From Typhlomys cinereus (taxonomy: Eukaryota; Chordata; Mammalia; Rodentia; Platacanthomyidae), in NCBI GenBank assembly GCA_023101885.1, contig JALPQD010000359.1:62001-126000 (forward strand): DNA of 64,000 nucleotides, in the 5' to 3' direction. Shown piece by piece: positions 10,569 through 22,853 of the stretch; within the stretch, counting starts at the first letter, position 1; each line of letters opens with the position of its first letter. The notes beneath the pieces were generated by a model. That model did not search any database, was not told the origin of the DNA, and saw only the letters and a list, made by a program, of their open reading frames with translations. A program made the translations under genes and the position numbers.

Positions 10569-10856
10569 TTTTTATTATTTATTCAATTGTGCACGTATGC
10601 ATGTGTGTGTGTGTGTATGCATGTGTGTGTGTGTACGTGTGTGTAGAACCACAGACGAATTCGGGAACCACCGTGGACCGCCTCCACCTCCTCCTTGTTT
10701 ACTCTGCCCCAGGAGTCACAGGCTCCGCCCTACCAGGACCAGAAGCGCAGGCCGTCCCCGCTTCCGCCTGGCGTCTATATGTGGGGTGTAGGATCCGAAC
10801 TCAGGACCTTCCGCCTGCAAGGCAGAGGCTTAACCCCTGAGCCACCTCTTCAGCCC
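10569..10856 (-). mobile_element. Young DIP-like SINE with 14-bp TSD
   Basis: A full SINE on the minus strand with a GT-rich tail. CTCCCTTCTTTCTT is present at 10555-10568 and 10857-10870. Its body is close to the copies at 5.7 and 19.7 kb. Confidence 0.92.
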
Positions 10857-10870
10857 CTCCCTTCTTTCTT

Positions 10871-11267
10871 AAGTTTCTTGAGTTCAAATGTTGTCTCACA
10901 GCTACAGAGAAGAGTACCTGCTATAACTGTGTATATCATTACATCTTATTTTAAATAATTTTAGAAAACTGTTCTTTGAAATCTCAAATTTTGTGAACTC
11001 TTCAAATGCTTTTCTGGCTTTTATACTTCTCCTTCAATATAAATTCTATGATTACACTTTAGAATTAATGTTTATACACTAAATTATCTTGAAATTAATT
11101 AATACTTAAATAAGCTAACACTTTTTTGGAAGAATCTAAATTCCTTGGACATTTCTTTATAACAAACACATTGCTGGAATAAAGTAGCCACTGGAATATG
11201 GATTGAATGAAAGAAATAGTATATTTTATGACTTCACAAAATAGATAAAAAGTTTGATTTTTAAACA
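10871..11267. other. AT-rich unique DNA
   Basis: Nothing recognised. Confidence 0.5.
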
Positions 11268-11559
11268 TTTGCCACACAAGATCAAGGGCTAGAATTTGGA
11301 CTCCTAGCACCAATATGACAGCTGGAGAGCTTAGAGAGTTATCCCATCTGTAATCCCAGTACTAAGGAGGTAGAAAAGGATCTCCAAGCAGGCTGGTTAG
11401 TCAAACTAGCCAAATTGGTAAGCTTTGGGTGCAGCCAGGGCCCCTGCCTCAACATATAAAATGAAGAACTGTCAAAAAAGACACTTGATGTCAAAATCTG
11501 TGTACATAGATACATATGAATGTGTATCACACATACATGACTATAATACACTCAATGCA

Positions 11560-11594
<35 letters not shown>

Positions 11595-11620
11595 TATACA
11601 CAACACACCAAAACAAATAA
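11268..11620 (+). mobile_element. B4-like composite SINE with CT/CA tail
   Basis: An ID/tRNA-like 5' part with a degraded B box is followed by a B1-like middle (CATCTGTAATCCCAGTACTAAGGAGG) and CCCCTGCCTCAACA. A CT tract (11561-11580) and a CA tract close it. This order is typical of rodent B4 elements; the copy is old. Confidence 0.7.
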
Positions 11621-12690
11621 AAAATTTGATTCTTGACACTAAAGTCAAACTCTTTGGAACCACTGATACTATTTGCATCTATTTTATGAGCCAGATTGGC
11701 TAAAGATATCTTTACAAATAAAGGGACAATCTTGGTAGTCTCTTTTATTTGAAATTATTATAAAATGGGTGGATATTAGTTCTGTCATGTCATTTTCTTA
11801 GGTGCCTTACTTAAGAATTAAGTGTTAATTCAGCTTCTAGGGCTAACTATACAAAAAAAAAAAAAAAAAAAAAAACACCTTCAGTAAATCAACAGAGAGC
11901 TGAGTTGGAAAATCATTATACTTTATTAACTGTATATCATTTTATATCCACAGTACCTATGAGAGTTTTAAACTGATCATGGGGTTCATTAGTTTCCTCT
12001 ACCCTTTAGGACCAGTTGTATGGAGAAAATTAGATAGATGCATTAAGTGCTTTGGCTCATCTATTCTCTTGTTTGTTCTTTAAACATGAATGTTCGCTTG
12101 GATTTTTCAGCTTTTGAACAATGTCTACATAACTCCCCAAACTTGTTTGGATTCTTTCCCACCTCCAAAAAAAAAAGTATCAGAAACCAAATTTATTTAC
12201 ATATTATTGAGAAGAGAACCACGCAGGTCAGATACACAATATATTTTTCTGTGTTTTTTTTTTTTAACTCAAACAGCAGTGGAAAACTTCCCAGTGTTTT
12301 AGCCTGGAGAACTAATGATCTGATTCTATTAAAACATGTCAAGTAACATGCTCTTCCTCGTCCATACCAATTATTCAACCCAAAGAATGACGTTCATCAC
12401 AAAGCATTAGCTCTGTTATAGCATTGGAACATTTCTATGCAGTTTAACATAAAAACAAAGAACATCAAAGAGATTTAAGAAAACATATTTGAAGGGCAAT
12501 AAGAATATAAAGGATTTTTTTTTCCTTGACAACTCTAATGAAGCCTTCAAAAGCAGTACAGCCTGAACCTTCCTTGGTTCCAATTCATCTTATACTCCAT
12601 TAAAGGTTTCACTGGCCTCTCCAGTGAGTGAGTTGACAAAATAAAGCTCTCAATTTGAACCATATTACATGGTATATTAGGCAGAAAAAT
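11621..12690. other. AT-rich unique DNA with a poly(A) run
   Basis: A pure A-run lies at about 11852-11874 and short T-runs near 12248-12266. No gene or interspersed repeat recognised. Confidence 0.5.
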
Positions 12691-12709
12691 GCCAAGAGCA
12701 GAAGGCAAT

Positions 12710-12870
12710 CATCAGACGCGGGATCCGTGAAGCAAATTTACTGGAACCGTTAGTAAATTTACTGGATCATTGCTTCCGGAATTCCATATAAACCATTGGA
12801 TCACTGTAGAAAAAGTGTGTGTCCACCCGTATGTAACGTCAAAAAGCGATAAAAAGGAACGCTTATGAAA
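12710..12870. other. CpG-enriched segment of unknown nature
   Basis: Roughly nine CpGs fall in about 150 bases within DNA where the neighbouring kilobase has almost none. It contains two copies of AAATTTACTGGA (12734-12745 and 12755-12766, period 21) and a CRE-like TAACGTCA at 12834-12841. No open frame or repeat family was recognised. It may be a regulatory element, a conserved non-coding element or a fragment of an inserted sequence. Confidence 0.4.
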
Positions 12871-13715
12871 ACTACTTTTGTTGAAAGAATGCTTTTTCCT
12901 GCAGATCCAGACAAATGTGATTCAATCTTCATTCAAATCTAGGATACTGATAGCCTTTCAGAACTACTAACCATGAATTGCTTTTGGCGAGCCAATGGGA
13001 AACACACCTCCATTTGGTAGATTAGTGCTGGGCCATCACAGATTCCTGTCCCACATACAATTTCTGGCAGTTCTTCAGGCAGAAAATGTTTTATACCAAG
13101 AGCAAAGAGCCAATAGCAGAAATCTACTGCCATCTACAGGAATCATGGAACATTATCTCACATATTTAAACATTTTTCTGAAATAAAAGAACCCTGTGTA
13201 AACAAAGTAAAACAAGTACAAAAAAATTATCAGAACTTTCCAAATAATTCCTGGGGTTCACCATGTTAGACCTTATCTTCTACAACAGAATACATTTGCC
13301 TTTTAAAAAGTACATTAGTACTTTTTTTAGAAAATCAGACTTTTTATATCAAATAACACATAATCAGTAACGGCTATCTCTAATTTCCCTTATCTCCACA
13401 CCAATATTAGCCATTAGATTATTTTTGTACTAATTGACACTTAACTAGTAACCTACAAATTACACATGAAGACATGTGGAAAAATAATTTGCAACTCAGA
13501 ATTTATAGAGCCCATTTTTTAATTTTGCCTTTATAAATTACTGGTGATATGACACTGGACATGGCACTTGCCTTCATTTGCCTGTTTCCTCATGATGGAA
13601 ATGTGACTATTGTGAAGCTTATGTTAGAACATACACTCAGGAAACTGATAATAGATTGGTGCTTTTCACTAAATTGTAACTTAATGATAATGAATGTAAT
13701 TATCACCATTCTAGA
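12871..13715. other. Mostly unique DNA, possible MIR trace
   Basis: The stretch at about 13550-13640 (ATGGCACTTGCCTTCATTTGCCTGTTTCCTCAT..) weakly resembles the core of a plus-strand MIR. The rest shows nothing. Confidence 0.35.
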
Positions 13716-13727
13716 ATTCATACACAG

Positions 13728-14009
13728 TTTTTTATTATTTATTTGTGTGTGTGTGTGCGCACGTACGTGTGTGTGTATCAGGGGTCACTGTATGTCCCTG
13801 TGGATGACTAAGGGTAACTTCAGGAATCATCTTGGATTGCTTCTACTCCTTTTTGCTTCACTCTGGGATTTCCCAGGCTCCACCTACCAGGGCTGTAAAT
13901 ACAGGCCACCTCAGTTTCTGCTTGGCATTTTTATGTGAGACCTGGGATCCGAACTCAGAATCTTCTGCTTGTAAGACAGAGTCTTAACCCCTAAATCATC
14001 TTTCCAGCC
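13728..14009 (-). mobile_element. Older SINE of the DIP-like superfamily
   Basis: On the plus strand it reads T-rich tail, GT tract, then the body GGGGTCACTGTATGTCCCTG and CACCTACCAGGGCTG, ending in the head complement AACCCCTAAATCATCTTTCC. It is clearly diverged from the young copies. A short flanking duplication TCATACA(C/T) lies at 13718-13725 and 14010-14017. Confidence 0.8.
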
Positions 14010-14087
14010 TCATACATGTGATTTTTAAATGTTATCTCCTTATCTCTGATTGTAGGTGAGCTTAGATGTGCATACATACATATGTGT

Positions 14088-14089
14088 TC

Positions 14090-14130
<41 letters not shown>

Positions 14131-14135
14131 CACAG
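14088..14135. repeat. TA/CA microsatellite
   Basis: Two blocks of alternating TA separated by TACA end in a short CA run. The alternating TA is self-complementary. Confidence 0.9.
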
Positions 14136-14717
14136 AGAACTATACATTTCATATGTCATATGGTAGAAAAAGCCAAGGTATCTATTCCAACAAATGTCAA
14201 ACTTGTTAGAGCACTGTAATCACCTCAAGGATTTTTAAATATATGGTGCCACAAGATTACCCCAAGAGATGAGTCTAATATGTGACTGAGGTTGATAGCC
14301 AGTATTATATATTTACTTGTTTCTTTAATTACATAATATAGGACTAATAAATTGATAGATTTTCAACTATTGCCATATGTTGAAATTTGTTCTGACATTC
14401 AACAATTATATAATGATCTTCGCCATGTCTTTCAATTATATCTATGTCCAAAGCATCTATTTATAAGGTAAAACATCTTTCTAGTTGACAATAGATTTTA
14501 CCAATCTATAAAACTATAGATGAACTATAAAATGAATTTTTACTCATTGATTTGTAGTTTGAAAAAATTGAGAAAATGTTTATGTACTTGATTCTTCATT
14601 AAATTAGTCTTTCCAATTCTAATTAAAGCTAAGAGGAAACTAAAGAGTAATTCCATATTTATATTCTAGTGTGATAACAAATGGCAGAATCATAAGGAAC
14701 TAGGTCATTTATACTCA
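14136..14717. other. AT-rich unique DNA
   Basis: Nothing recognised. Confidence 0.5.
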
Positions 14718-15062
14718 TGATGATTTGAATATGAAATGTCTCCCTCAAGCTTATGTGTTTAAACAATTAGTTTCCTACCAGTAAAGTTGGTTTGGGAGGT
14801 TGTAGAACAGGGAGCCTAGCAGGTAGATGTTGGTCACTAATGCAAGACCTTGAAGGTAATATAGTCAGGCCTTATTTCTGGCCTCATCACTGCATCCTGA
14901 CTGACCAAGATGTGAATAAGGACCTGCCACAAGTTCCAACTCCTGTTGACATAGAGCAGTTCTAACTGCCACGATGTTCCATAACTGAGGGTCAAAATAC
15001 ACCTTTCTTCACTATATCAGATATTTTGTCACCTCAACCAAAGAGTACTAATATAAGGAATT
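14718..15062 (+). mobile_element. MaLR-type (ORR1-like) LTR
   Basis: It starts near GATGATTTGAATATGAAATG with TGTCTCCCTCAAGC, runs through the GGTCACTAATGCAAGACCTTGAAGG region, and ends with CAGATATTTTGTCACCTCAA and AGAGTACTAATATA. These are hallmark stretches of rodent non-autonomous MaLR LTRs. No internal sequence is attached, so it is probably a solo LTR. Confidence 0.7.
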
Positions 15063-15996
15063 AACTTTTATATCTTATATTCTATAAAGATATAATGCAT
15101 TTTCAAGTCACAAGGTATTTGCAGAATCTGTATGATCTAGTAGCAGAGAATCTATGCAAGTGTGCATTAATTTTAAAAATGCATTCAGTTTTATATGACA
15201 GCTTCTTTATTCTGTAACTCATTCAAGTTGTAGTAATGTGAAGCCCTTATGTATGGTTGCTGCAATCCAAGTCAGCTCAAACAGTGTTAGCAAGGATAAG
15301 TAAAGCTCACAATGAATAATATGAATAGGTAAGCAGTACTAAACAAGTACTTTATAAGTAATCTGATTTTCAAATAGAAATTTCAGAAATAGTCTGTTAT
15401 TTCTAGAGCAAATTTCTAGAGTGTTTCTAGGCTCAGCTAAAATATACTGACAGGTTTTTAGAGTTTCATCCAATACTTTTCTCTTTCTTCCATGGTATCC
15501 AACTTAACATGGTGCATGCAGTCAAGCTAACATATGATTCAGACTACGAAACAAAACAAGGAAATTGTTTCATGCACAGTAGCAAAACATTAATAGAGGA
15601 GGAAGGAACAGACTTTTCATAAACAACATATAAAATGTAGAATTACATTGTAATAACTTTACAAAGATATAAGTTGAATTCACTAAATATTTACAAGTAG
15701 AAGCTATAATAATTTTGAAATGGGGGTATACTCTAAACTAGATGAACAAGCCACAAAAGAATTTTATCAAATAGTTTTGCAAACCTACCTTATTCTTTGT
15801 AAGATTAATGTCACAAACTAAAATAAACAAAATCAATATATGACTTAAAATAATTAAATCTCAAAGGCATCTAGTGCCTAATGAATCCATTAATAAATAT
15901 GAAACAGTTATCATTTAACTGTGTCTTTGTATAGAATTCCACATGGTGCTACAGACCGGGTAAATCCTTGTTAAGTTAGAACAATGTAGTCCTGGG
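15063..15996. other. AT-rich unique DNA
   Basis: No gene or repeat recognised. Confidence 0.5.
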
Positions 15997-15997
15997 A

Positions 15998-16325
15998 GGC
16001 TGGGCCTGGTAGCCATGTCTGGAATCCCAGCATCCTAGAAGCTGAGACAGGAAGAAACAGAGTGGCTATTGTTAAGTCTCTGGCCAGCCTGAACTATAAT
16101 GTGAGACCTGTCTCAAAAATGAAATAGCACTGACAATATGGTTCAATTGGTAAAGCTGATAACTTGAGTTTGACTCCATAGTTCACATGGTGGAAGAAGG
16201 GAACTGACGTCCAAGAATTATTTTTTGACCTTCATTTGCACTTCATGACCTGAACAAGTTTGCTCTTTCTCTCTCTTCCACTCCCCTCCCACTTTGTATT
16301 AGTTAATGAATAAATAAAACTATTT
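15998..16325 (+). mobile_element. B1-like monomer followed by B4/RSINE1-like SINE
   Basis: GGCTGGGCCTGGTAGCCATG, CTGGAATCCCAGCATC, GGCCAGCCTGAAC and GTGAGACCTGTCTCAAAAA form a B1 (7SL-derived) monomer. A tRNA-like segment follows with TTCACATGGTGGAAGAAGGG, as in RSINE1, and a tail AATGAATAAATAAAA. Confidence 0.75.
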
Positions 16326-17807
16326 TTAAAGTGATGCAGATTTGGGGACATGACATGATGATGGTCATGTATTCCAATGATTCTCAATCTTTTAAAGCAC
16401 TTAAATAGTAAGATTACTAACAAATGTTTAAATTTTCAAATTTTTACACAAGATACTATTCTGTTACTAAACACCTTATGAAATGACTATTGTATTTTCA
16501 GCTTTTGTATGAAGAACAAATTGGTTGAATAATTTGCCAAAGTATTGTCTGGTTTATTCAGGATTCAGCAAAGGTGAACTTTAAAACCCACTTTGATGCA
16601 TTCCACTACAATGTATGGAAATTGCAATGAAAGATGTGCCTTTTATCAATAAAAGAATTTCAAAATAAGCTCTTGTTTTACATATTTTACACTATGTAAT
16701 TTACTTTTCAAATGGATCTCATAAACCCAAGATTCAAAGCTCTTCTCTTAGTCTACACACTAAAAATCACTACCCTCATTCAAGTTTCTCATTTAAACAT
16801 TCAGACCTCCAAGAATATTTCTTAAAGACTTAACATTGAGTGATGAACCAAACACAGTCTTTTCTTTAGAGATATTTTCTAAAACAACTATATAAATGAA
16901 TAAAAGGCATTAAACTAAATAAAAGATGGAAAAGCATCTGGTAATTCAAAAGGGAGAGATTACCTGAAGGTTTCCTGTTAGTCACAGAGGACTAAATTGA
17001 ATCTTAAATAATGAGTTAAGTCATATGAATATTTAATGAATGAAAGAAAGATAAGTTACATGTATGAGGAAATTATGAGCAGAAGGGCACAATGAATAGG
17101 AAGCCAAGCAAAAGGTATATATAGGTACATGTTCAAAAACACAATCTTGAAATGAGATGAGGAAGTTTCTAGAAAATTGGGTAATTCTATAATTAAGGAC
17201 ATTTGAGCCACAAAACACCAATACACACAAAAAAAGAATAGTATGTTAATGATATAGACCTAAGAAGAGAACTGTAGGAATAACAGAGGAAATGGAGCAA
17301 ACAGAAAGAATAAGAAGTCATTCAAGAAGAACTCATATATCCTGGTGGAGGAGAGAGAAACACACAAGTTTGAAGAACTCCTAGTTCATAGGACAAGCTG
17401 CTGAGAAGATGAAATGTTCCACTGGAGAGGCAGGGGAAGAAGCTTAACAGATATCTTTAAAATGCAACACTTGAAATTTAGGAGCAAAATGAAGTTTAAA
17501 CTTGGACTCAGTGACGACTGCTGTCTACATATTAGTTAGGGCAAGAAAAATATTAACTCATGCAGTACAAATAAAGATTCTGAAAAGTCCCTAGAAAATA
17601 GCTTTGGGAGGGGCCAGGAGAAGAGAAGAATTAAAATAAACCAAACAATGGAAATGTAGGTGTGGTGTGATTAGGAACCTTTGAGTTTTGATAGTTTTGA
17701 GAGGGTTTGTGATACACAATATCAAATGTCGTATGTAGGTTAGAGGTGGGAAAGCCCGAGGCAATATGTATGGTAATTAATGAACTATAGACATCTTTTC
17801 AGAACAG
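16326..17807. other. AT-rich unique DNA
   Basis: No gene, RNA or known repeat recognised over about 1.5 kb. Confidence 0.5.
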
Positions 17808-18290
17808 GACTGTGGCAAGCAGAGGAAGTGTTCCCCTATGATGTCCATGTCTAATTGCCTGGAACTTATAAATATGTTACCTTATTTGACTTCACAGATG
17901 TGATTAAATTAAGGATTTGGAAATAAGAAAGAGATCCTAAACTATTCTAAATGTAATCACCAGGGTTTTACAAGTGAAAGAAGAATGTCAAAGAGTAAAA
18001 GAAAGTAACTGGATGAGGGAAGCAGTGTGGGCCAAGGCACGTGACGGCTGGACCACATGCAAAAGGATGCAGTCAGCCCCTGGCAAACGAACAGGCAAAA
18101 AAAAAAAAAAAAAGTGTGTATTCCTGCCTGGAACTTTCAAAGGAACCAGTCCTGGCAACGTCTTGATTTTAGCTCCACGAGACCTATTTCAGTCTTACGA
18201 GCTCCAGGACCGTAATAAAATAAATGTGTGCTGTTTATAAGTCACTAGATCTGTGGCTACAACAAACACAGATGCAGGAAACTAGAACAA
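17808..18290 (+). mobile_element. Ancient MLT1-like MaLR LTR
   Basis: Marker stretches in order are AATTGCCTGGAACTTATAAATATGTTACCTTAT, CACAGATGTGATTAAATTAAGGATTTGG, CTTGATTTTAGCTCC.CGAGACC, CTCCAGGACCGTAATAAAATAAATGTGTG and CAGGAAACTAGAACA. They match the mammal-wide MLT1 LTR pattern as I remember it, including its AATAAA. An A-run at about 18099-18114 interrupts the middle. Confidence 0.8.
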
Positions 18291-18389
18291 TATTTCAGAT
18301 AAGGGGCCAAACAAGTTACTCCTTTGCCCACAAACACTTGAGCAGTTCTGTGTTAAAATCTGGCATTAAATGAAAACTGCACAAGTGCC

Positions 18390-18520
18390 TTAACTGTTTG
18401 TTTTTATTTACTGTCTATTAAGTGAGGATAGCAACACCAACCTCACAAGGTGTTGAGAAACCTAAACGAGATGATCTGCGTCTCACAGAGCAAGGGCTCC
18501 AGAAGTATCATAATTGTGTC
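18390..18520 (+). mobile_element. MIR fragment
   Basis: CTATTAAGTGAGGATAGCAACACC.ACCTCACAAGGTGTTGAGAAACCTAAACGAGATGATCTGCG resembles the MIR core and 3' part on the plus strand. It is old and diverged. Confidence 0.6.
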
Positions 18521-19280
18521 ATGTAGTAAGCAAGTGTTCTGGGTATGGAAGAAGGAAAGGATTTAGAAACAACTGATATCTGCTCATTGAGTTCAAGGTC
18601 ACATGGGTACTTTGAGCTGACCCAATATATACATGGCCATTTGTTTTGGTCTCTAGTCAAAAAAAAAATGCTTTTACTCTATATGATGTTCTTTGTGGCA
18701 GAGATCGCTCACAGTGTCCTTTACTTTGGCAATACCATAGTTCTCTGTATTTTCTCCTGGCAAATGGCCACATAGTTAGGCAGCACCTATCACATCTTTC
18801 TTTGCAGACTGATGTATATGTGTGTTTACAAACCTGATCTGTGAAACATTTATAGAAATTTATAGAAACATTTATTTCACTGGTGATGTCCATTCAGAAA
18901 GGAAGATATTTGGACTCCACTTTCTCTATTCCCATTCCAAAGACTAGATCATGGGCAATGTGCCCAATCACAGGGGGTCAAAGACAACAAAATGAAGGAA
19001 ACCAGATTCCTGGGAACCTCACTGAACAGAGGTGACCACTTCTTTCCACTCTTCACATCCTCACCAGCATATGAGAGACAATTCCTCTTTGACCTTAGAC
19101 ACTTTATTATCTCTACACATATTGTTCCCATAACTTAACAAAACAGTTCAGGAAAAAGGAACATCAGGAAAAAATGTCGATACACTGAAGTTATATTCAT
19201 GCACTCAATTAATTATTGGAGATATCATTTCTTAACTATAATGAAGATATTAATAACAATGATTGTTACAAGTAGATTAT
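18521..19280. other. Unique DNA
   Basis: Two short open frames overlap at 18545-18837 but carry no recognisable domain. Nothing else was recognised. Confidence 0.45.
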
Positions 19281-19289
19281 ATTCAAGGA

Positions 19290-19470
19290 CAGAGCTAAGC
19301 TTTGAACACTGTGTTATCCCATGCGAACTCCTCTATGTCTGTGAGAAAGGATCCAATGGGTCTCCATTTTCAGATGAAAATAAAGCTGATGCATCGTGGT
19401 AACTGATTGCTGCCTGAGATCACACAAGTAAAAAAGTTCTGCAGTTGAGATGTCAGTCCAAGCATGTTTT
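19290..19470 (-). mobile_element. MIR fragment
   Basis: CATTTTCAGATGAAAATAAAGCTGA and GATCACACAAGTAAAAAAGTTC follow the antisense MIR pattern (a CCATTTTACAGATGAGGAAACTGAGG-like core, then a GTCACACAG-like segment). Confidence 0.55.
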
Positions 19471-19712
19471 ATTCTTTAATCTCAAATTTTAATGACTATG
19501 TATGCAGTCTCTCATGCTGAAATAGAAAATACCAGCTTAGCCACTTTGGGGACTGCTACAGGAGGAAGAGTCTCTATCACATATGTTTTTATAGTATAAC
19601 AAACCAGCCATGATGTATTTTTAAAAATTCTATTGGGAAACAGATTATATTATGGCTTTTTTACCTAAACTCAATGACCACTGGCTCATTTTTAAAACGG
19701 AAAGTATAAATT
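19471..19712. other. Unique DNA
   Basis: Nothing recognised. Confidence 0.5.
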
Positions 19713-19721
19713 GGAATTTCT

Positions 19722-20005
19722 TTTTTTTTAATTTTATTATTCAATTATGCATATATGGTGTGCGCCTGTGTGCATGTATGTGTGTGTGTGTAGAACCACG
19801 GGCGATTTTGGGAACCACCATGGACACCTCCACCTCCTCCTTGTTTATTCTGCCCCCAGGGATTCACAGGCTCCGCCCTACCAGGACCAGAAACGCAGGC
19901 CGCCCCCGCTTCCGCCCAGTGTCTATACATGGGGTCTAGGATCCGAACTCAGGACCTTCTGCCTGCAAGGCAGAGGCTTAACCCCTGAGCCACCTTTCCA
20001 GCCCC
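19722..20005 (-). mobile_element. Young DIP-like SINE with 9-bp TSD
   Basis: A full minus-strand SINE. GGAATTTCT occurs at 19713-19721 and 20006-20014. The GT tract is short here. Confidence 0.9.
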
Positions 20006-20014
20006 GGAATTTCT

Positions 20015-20744
20015 GTATGATAGGCACACACACATTAAAATTTTCAAGAAATTAGCAGCAGAATCTTCTGGCTCACATTCCAAACAGAGTGTACAGGAAC
20101 AGCTGCGTGGAGGTTAGAACCCAGGCTGGCAATCACTGCATGCTCAAGTGAACCAATATTAAGCAAATTATAGTTTAAAATTCTTATGTGTTCTTCAATT
20201 TAACATTCTTCAGTCACAAAGATTAATTCTGTACATTGATGGCCATATCTTAATTACATGTTTTTTGATCTATGAATGAGACATTCTCAAAGCATAAATT
20301 GCAGTTCATTTAAAGGCAACTCAGAAATTTCAGTCCTTTTTTAAAGCTTATTATTTCCTTTGTGTGTAATATAAATAGCTAGGCATGAGTCAATACCCTA
20401 ATCTGAGATTGGATTTCCAGTCCAGTACTTGGTTCAAGAAAGGACAACAAGCCCTGATTGTGGAAATGCTGTTGGCATTCAGGTGACTGCTTAGGAACAT
20501 GCAATTTCTTCCATTAAAACTACATTGTCACAAATAACGTAACACATCCACACAAACTGCAAATTTGTTACAAAATACTGGAATTAAATAGGACTCAAAC
20601 CTAGGTTCCAAGAAAAAGGGATGGAAATGTAGATAATAAAGGCCTCATTAGGCATGCTGAATTACTCATAAGTCACAAAGTGCATATTTGTTATGTGCCC
20701 AGCATAAAGGTAGATGTAGTCAATTAATGGCAAAAATCATATTA
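20015..20744. other. AT-rich unique DNA
   Basis: Nothing recognised. Confidence 0.5.
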
Positions 20745-20905
20745 CTGGCATTATTCTATGGATTTATAGTCACTAATGCATTTAATGTTTACTGAAACCC
20801 TGTGAAATGGGAATTTTGATTACCTTCATTTCACGGATGAAGAGGCTGAGTTACAGGGCTAAGGGAGCCTGTTGAAATTAGGGATTTTGTGGGTGGCAGA
20901 GGGCA
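20745..20905 (-). mobile_element. MIR fragment
   Basis: ACTGAAACCCTGTGAAATGGG and TTTCACGGATGAAGAGGCTGAGTTACAG are close to the antisense MIR core. Confidence 0.7.
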
Positions 20906-21221
20906 GTGTGACCACAAAGAATGTGATATTGTCTCCGTGGCATGCACTCCTACTTCTCATCATTTTTATGAAACAATTATAGAAAACTTGCAAGCAGTGT
21001 CTAAGAAATGTCTTTATCCTGGAATGGAATTCTCATTTCAGGAACCTCAAAGGCAAAAATGACCAAGAAGAAAACAAAATAATAACAAATTAACTGATGG
21101 TTTTAACAGCACTGTGTGCCAGCTTCCACATTAGAAGCTCGATGTGCAGTTCTTTATTTATTCTCCGTTAAACATGTGAAGTTGGAGTTCTTTACCCCTA
21201 AATTATATTTCAAGTCTGTTC
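20906..21221. other. Unique DNA, possible second MIR trace at 21095-21185
   Basis: CACTGTGTGCCAGCTTCCACATTAGAAGC followed by CTTTATTTATTCTCC weakly resembles an antisense MIR 3' part. Otherwise nothing. Confidence 0.4.
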
Positions 21222-22012
21222 TTTTTTTAATACATTTTTTATTATTTTCGCTCATACAAACTTAATAGGTAAACCAGTTTCCTCCTTCCCTCCTCCTCCC
21301 CCCGAACCCCCTGCTCCCCCTCCCTCCCTCCCCATCCCCCAGTGCCTCCCCCCCCCCAATTCCCAGTGAGTCCTTTATTGTGTATGCCTAACTCTCCTCT
21401 GGGTCCTCCTCTCCGATGACGTACAAGGACCCAGTGGCATTTCCCTGAACCCTTTCTCGTGTTCCCCTTAAGCATAGGAACACTACTGTGGCTGTCAAGC
21501 CCTTGCCTCCAAGGATCTTGGTGCCTTTAGCTGATGCTAGACTTTGTGAGGTCAATAGTGTGTTGGACATTGCGCAGGGCATGCAAAGTCCTATTATGAT
21601 TGCTTCGGCCCTAACTAGCGTGGAGAATCTTGCAAATCATTGCTCCTCCCATCCTTTTGCTCTTACAATCTTACCGCCCCCTCTTCCGCAAATGTCTCTG
21701 AGCTTCAGGATGGGGGAGATTAGACTGGCTTAGTTCTATGTGGTTGATATAGAGTCTCTGAAGTTCTGGATTGTGGTTTGTTGATTTTCTTTTGCAATTT
21801 TGCTGCTCCTGCAATGCCCTTCACTCCATCCTGATGGGCACTGTATGTCACCCCCTGGTCAGAGACAAAAAGCTGTTAAACTGGAGTCTTGTTATAATAG
21901 CACATTCAAGGGTAGATGTAATCAAAGTAGGAAACCTCAGTGAGGGAGGGGTCAGTCACTCATTTGCAAAATGATTACTTTTTATCTGCCAGACTATATG
22001 CCCTCCCCTTCT
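21222..22012 (-). mobile_element. 5'-truncated L1 (3' UTR only)
   Basis: Starting with a T-run and TTTATTATTTTCGCTCATAC, it includes the C-rich complement of the G tract and the segment shared with the L1s at 32.4, 43.3 and 55.0 kb. It ends near CTTCTGGTGAGGTCTG. It keeps the CTCATACAAACTTAATAGGT 3' end found in older copies but absent from the youngest two. Confidence 0.9.
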
Positions 22013-22339
22013 GGTGAGGTCTGTTCTTATATAAGTAATCTTTCTCTGATTACAATAATCAGTTATACATCATGGGATTAAAATCCAGCCCAAGCACACT
22101 GAGCCCAGAGATCTTGCTTTCAGTCACTAGGCAATATTGAACCGTCAACCTGATCCAGAAAAAGAGTTGCCAAAAAAATACTTTCCAGATAAATGTACCT
22201 TGCCAATCCCAATCCTAAATCAATCCATCTCTTAATCAAGATAACCCACAAAGTCAAACTTACAGAACTAACTTGATTCCCAAGATGCTTTTACACAAAA
22301 TAGTGACATCTCCCATTTTCTATGCATGTGTATTTTATG
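22013..22339. other. Unique DNA
   Basis: No gene or repeat recognised. Confidence 0.5.
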
Positions 22340-22562
22340 CCAAAATTAAATTGATATTTATTTATGAGAGAGAGAGAAGCAGAGACAGGGACAGAGACAG
22401 GGACAGAAAGACAGCAAGTACAATCTCCTGTGCCACACAGGTGGAAGTCAGAGGATAACTCAGAAGTCAGTTCTTTCTTTCCACCAAGTGGTCTCCTGGG
22501 GATTGAACTTCAGGTTTTCAGGTTTACAAGCACCTTAGCCACTGAGCTGATTCGCTGACTTC
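22340..22562 (-). mobile_element. RSINE1/B4-like SINE
   Basis: On the plus strand, a T/A-rich tail and GA-rich tract precede GGTGGAAGTCAGAGGATAAC, GGTCTCCTGGGGATTGAACT and AGCACCTTAGCCACTGAGCTG. The last two are the complement of the tRNA-like B box and A box. Confidence 0.7.
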
Positions 22563-22838
22563 TTTTTGTCTTTTATAAATGAGATGAAACTTATAAAGAA
22601 TAGCTCCTCCTACATTTTAATGTGCAACCATAGATGTGTTTATTGATTTAAGACTGGCCTTCCAACATAAGAGTTCCTTGCTGGTGGGTTTGTTCTATTT
22701 TTCTCTTAAAAATACTTACCTTAATGTGTGAAGATTTTAGAACGTAGAAGTTGGTTCTGCACTGACCAGGAATTATATGCAAGCTATATGACCCACCATA
22801 AGATGAGTTCTTATTTAACATTAAGTATAATCAAGTAC
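22563..22838. other. Unique DNA
   Basis: Nothing recognised. Confidence 0.5.
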
Positions 22839-22853
22839 AATGTAATTGGTTGA

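Noticed and set aside
18545..18893. Possible small gene from overlapping frames on both strands
   Set aside because: No domain, splice pattern or start context supports coding, and frames of this length are expected by chance.
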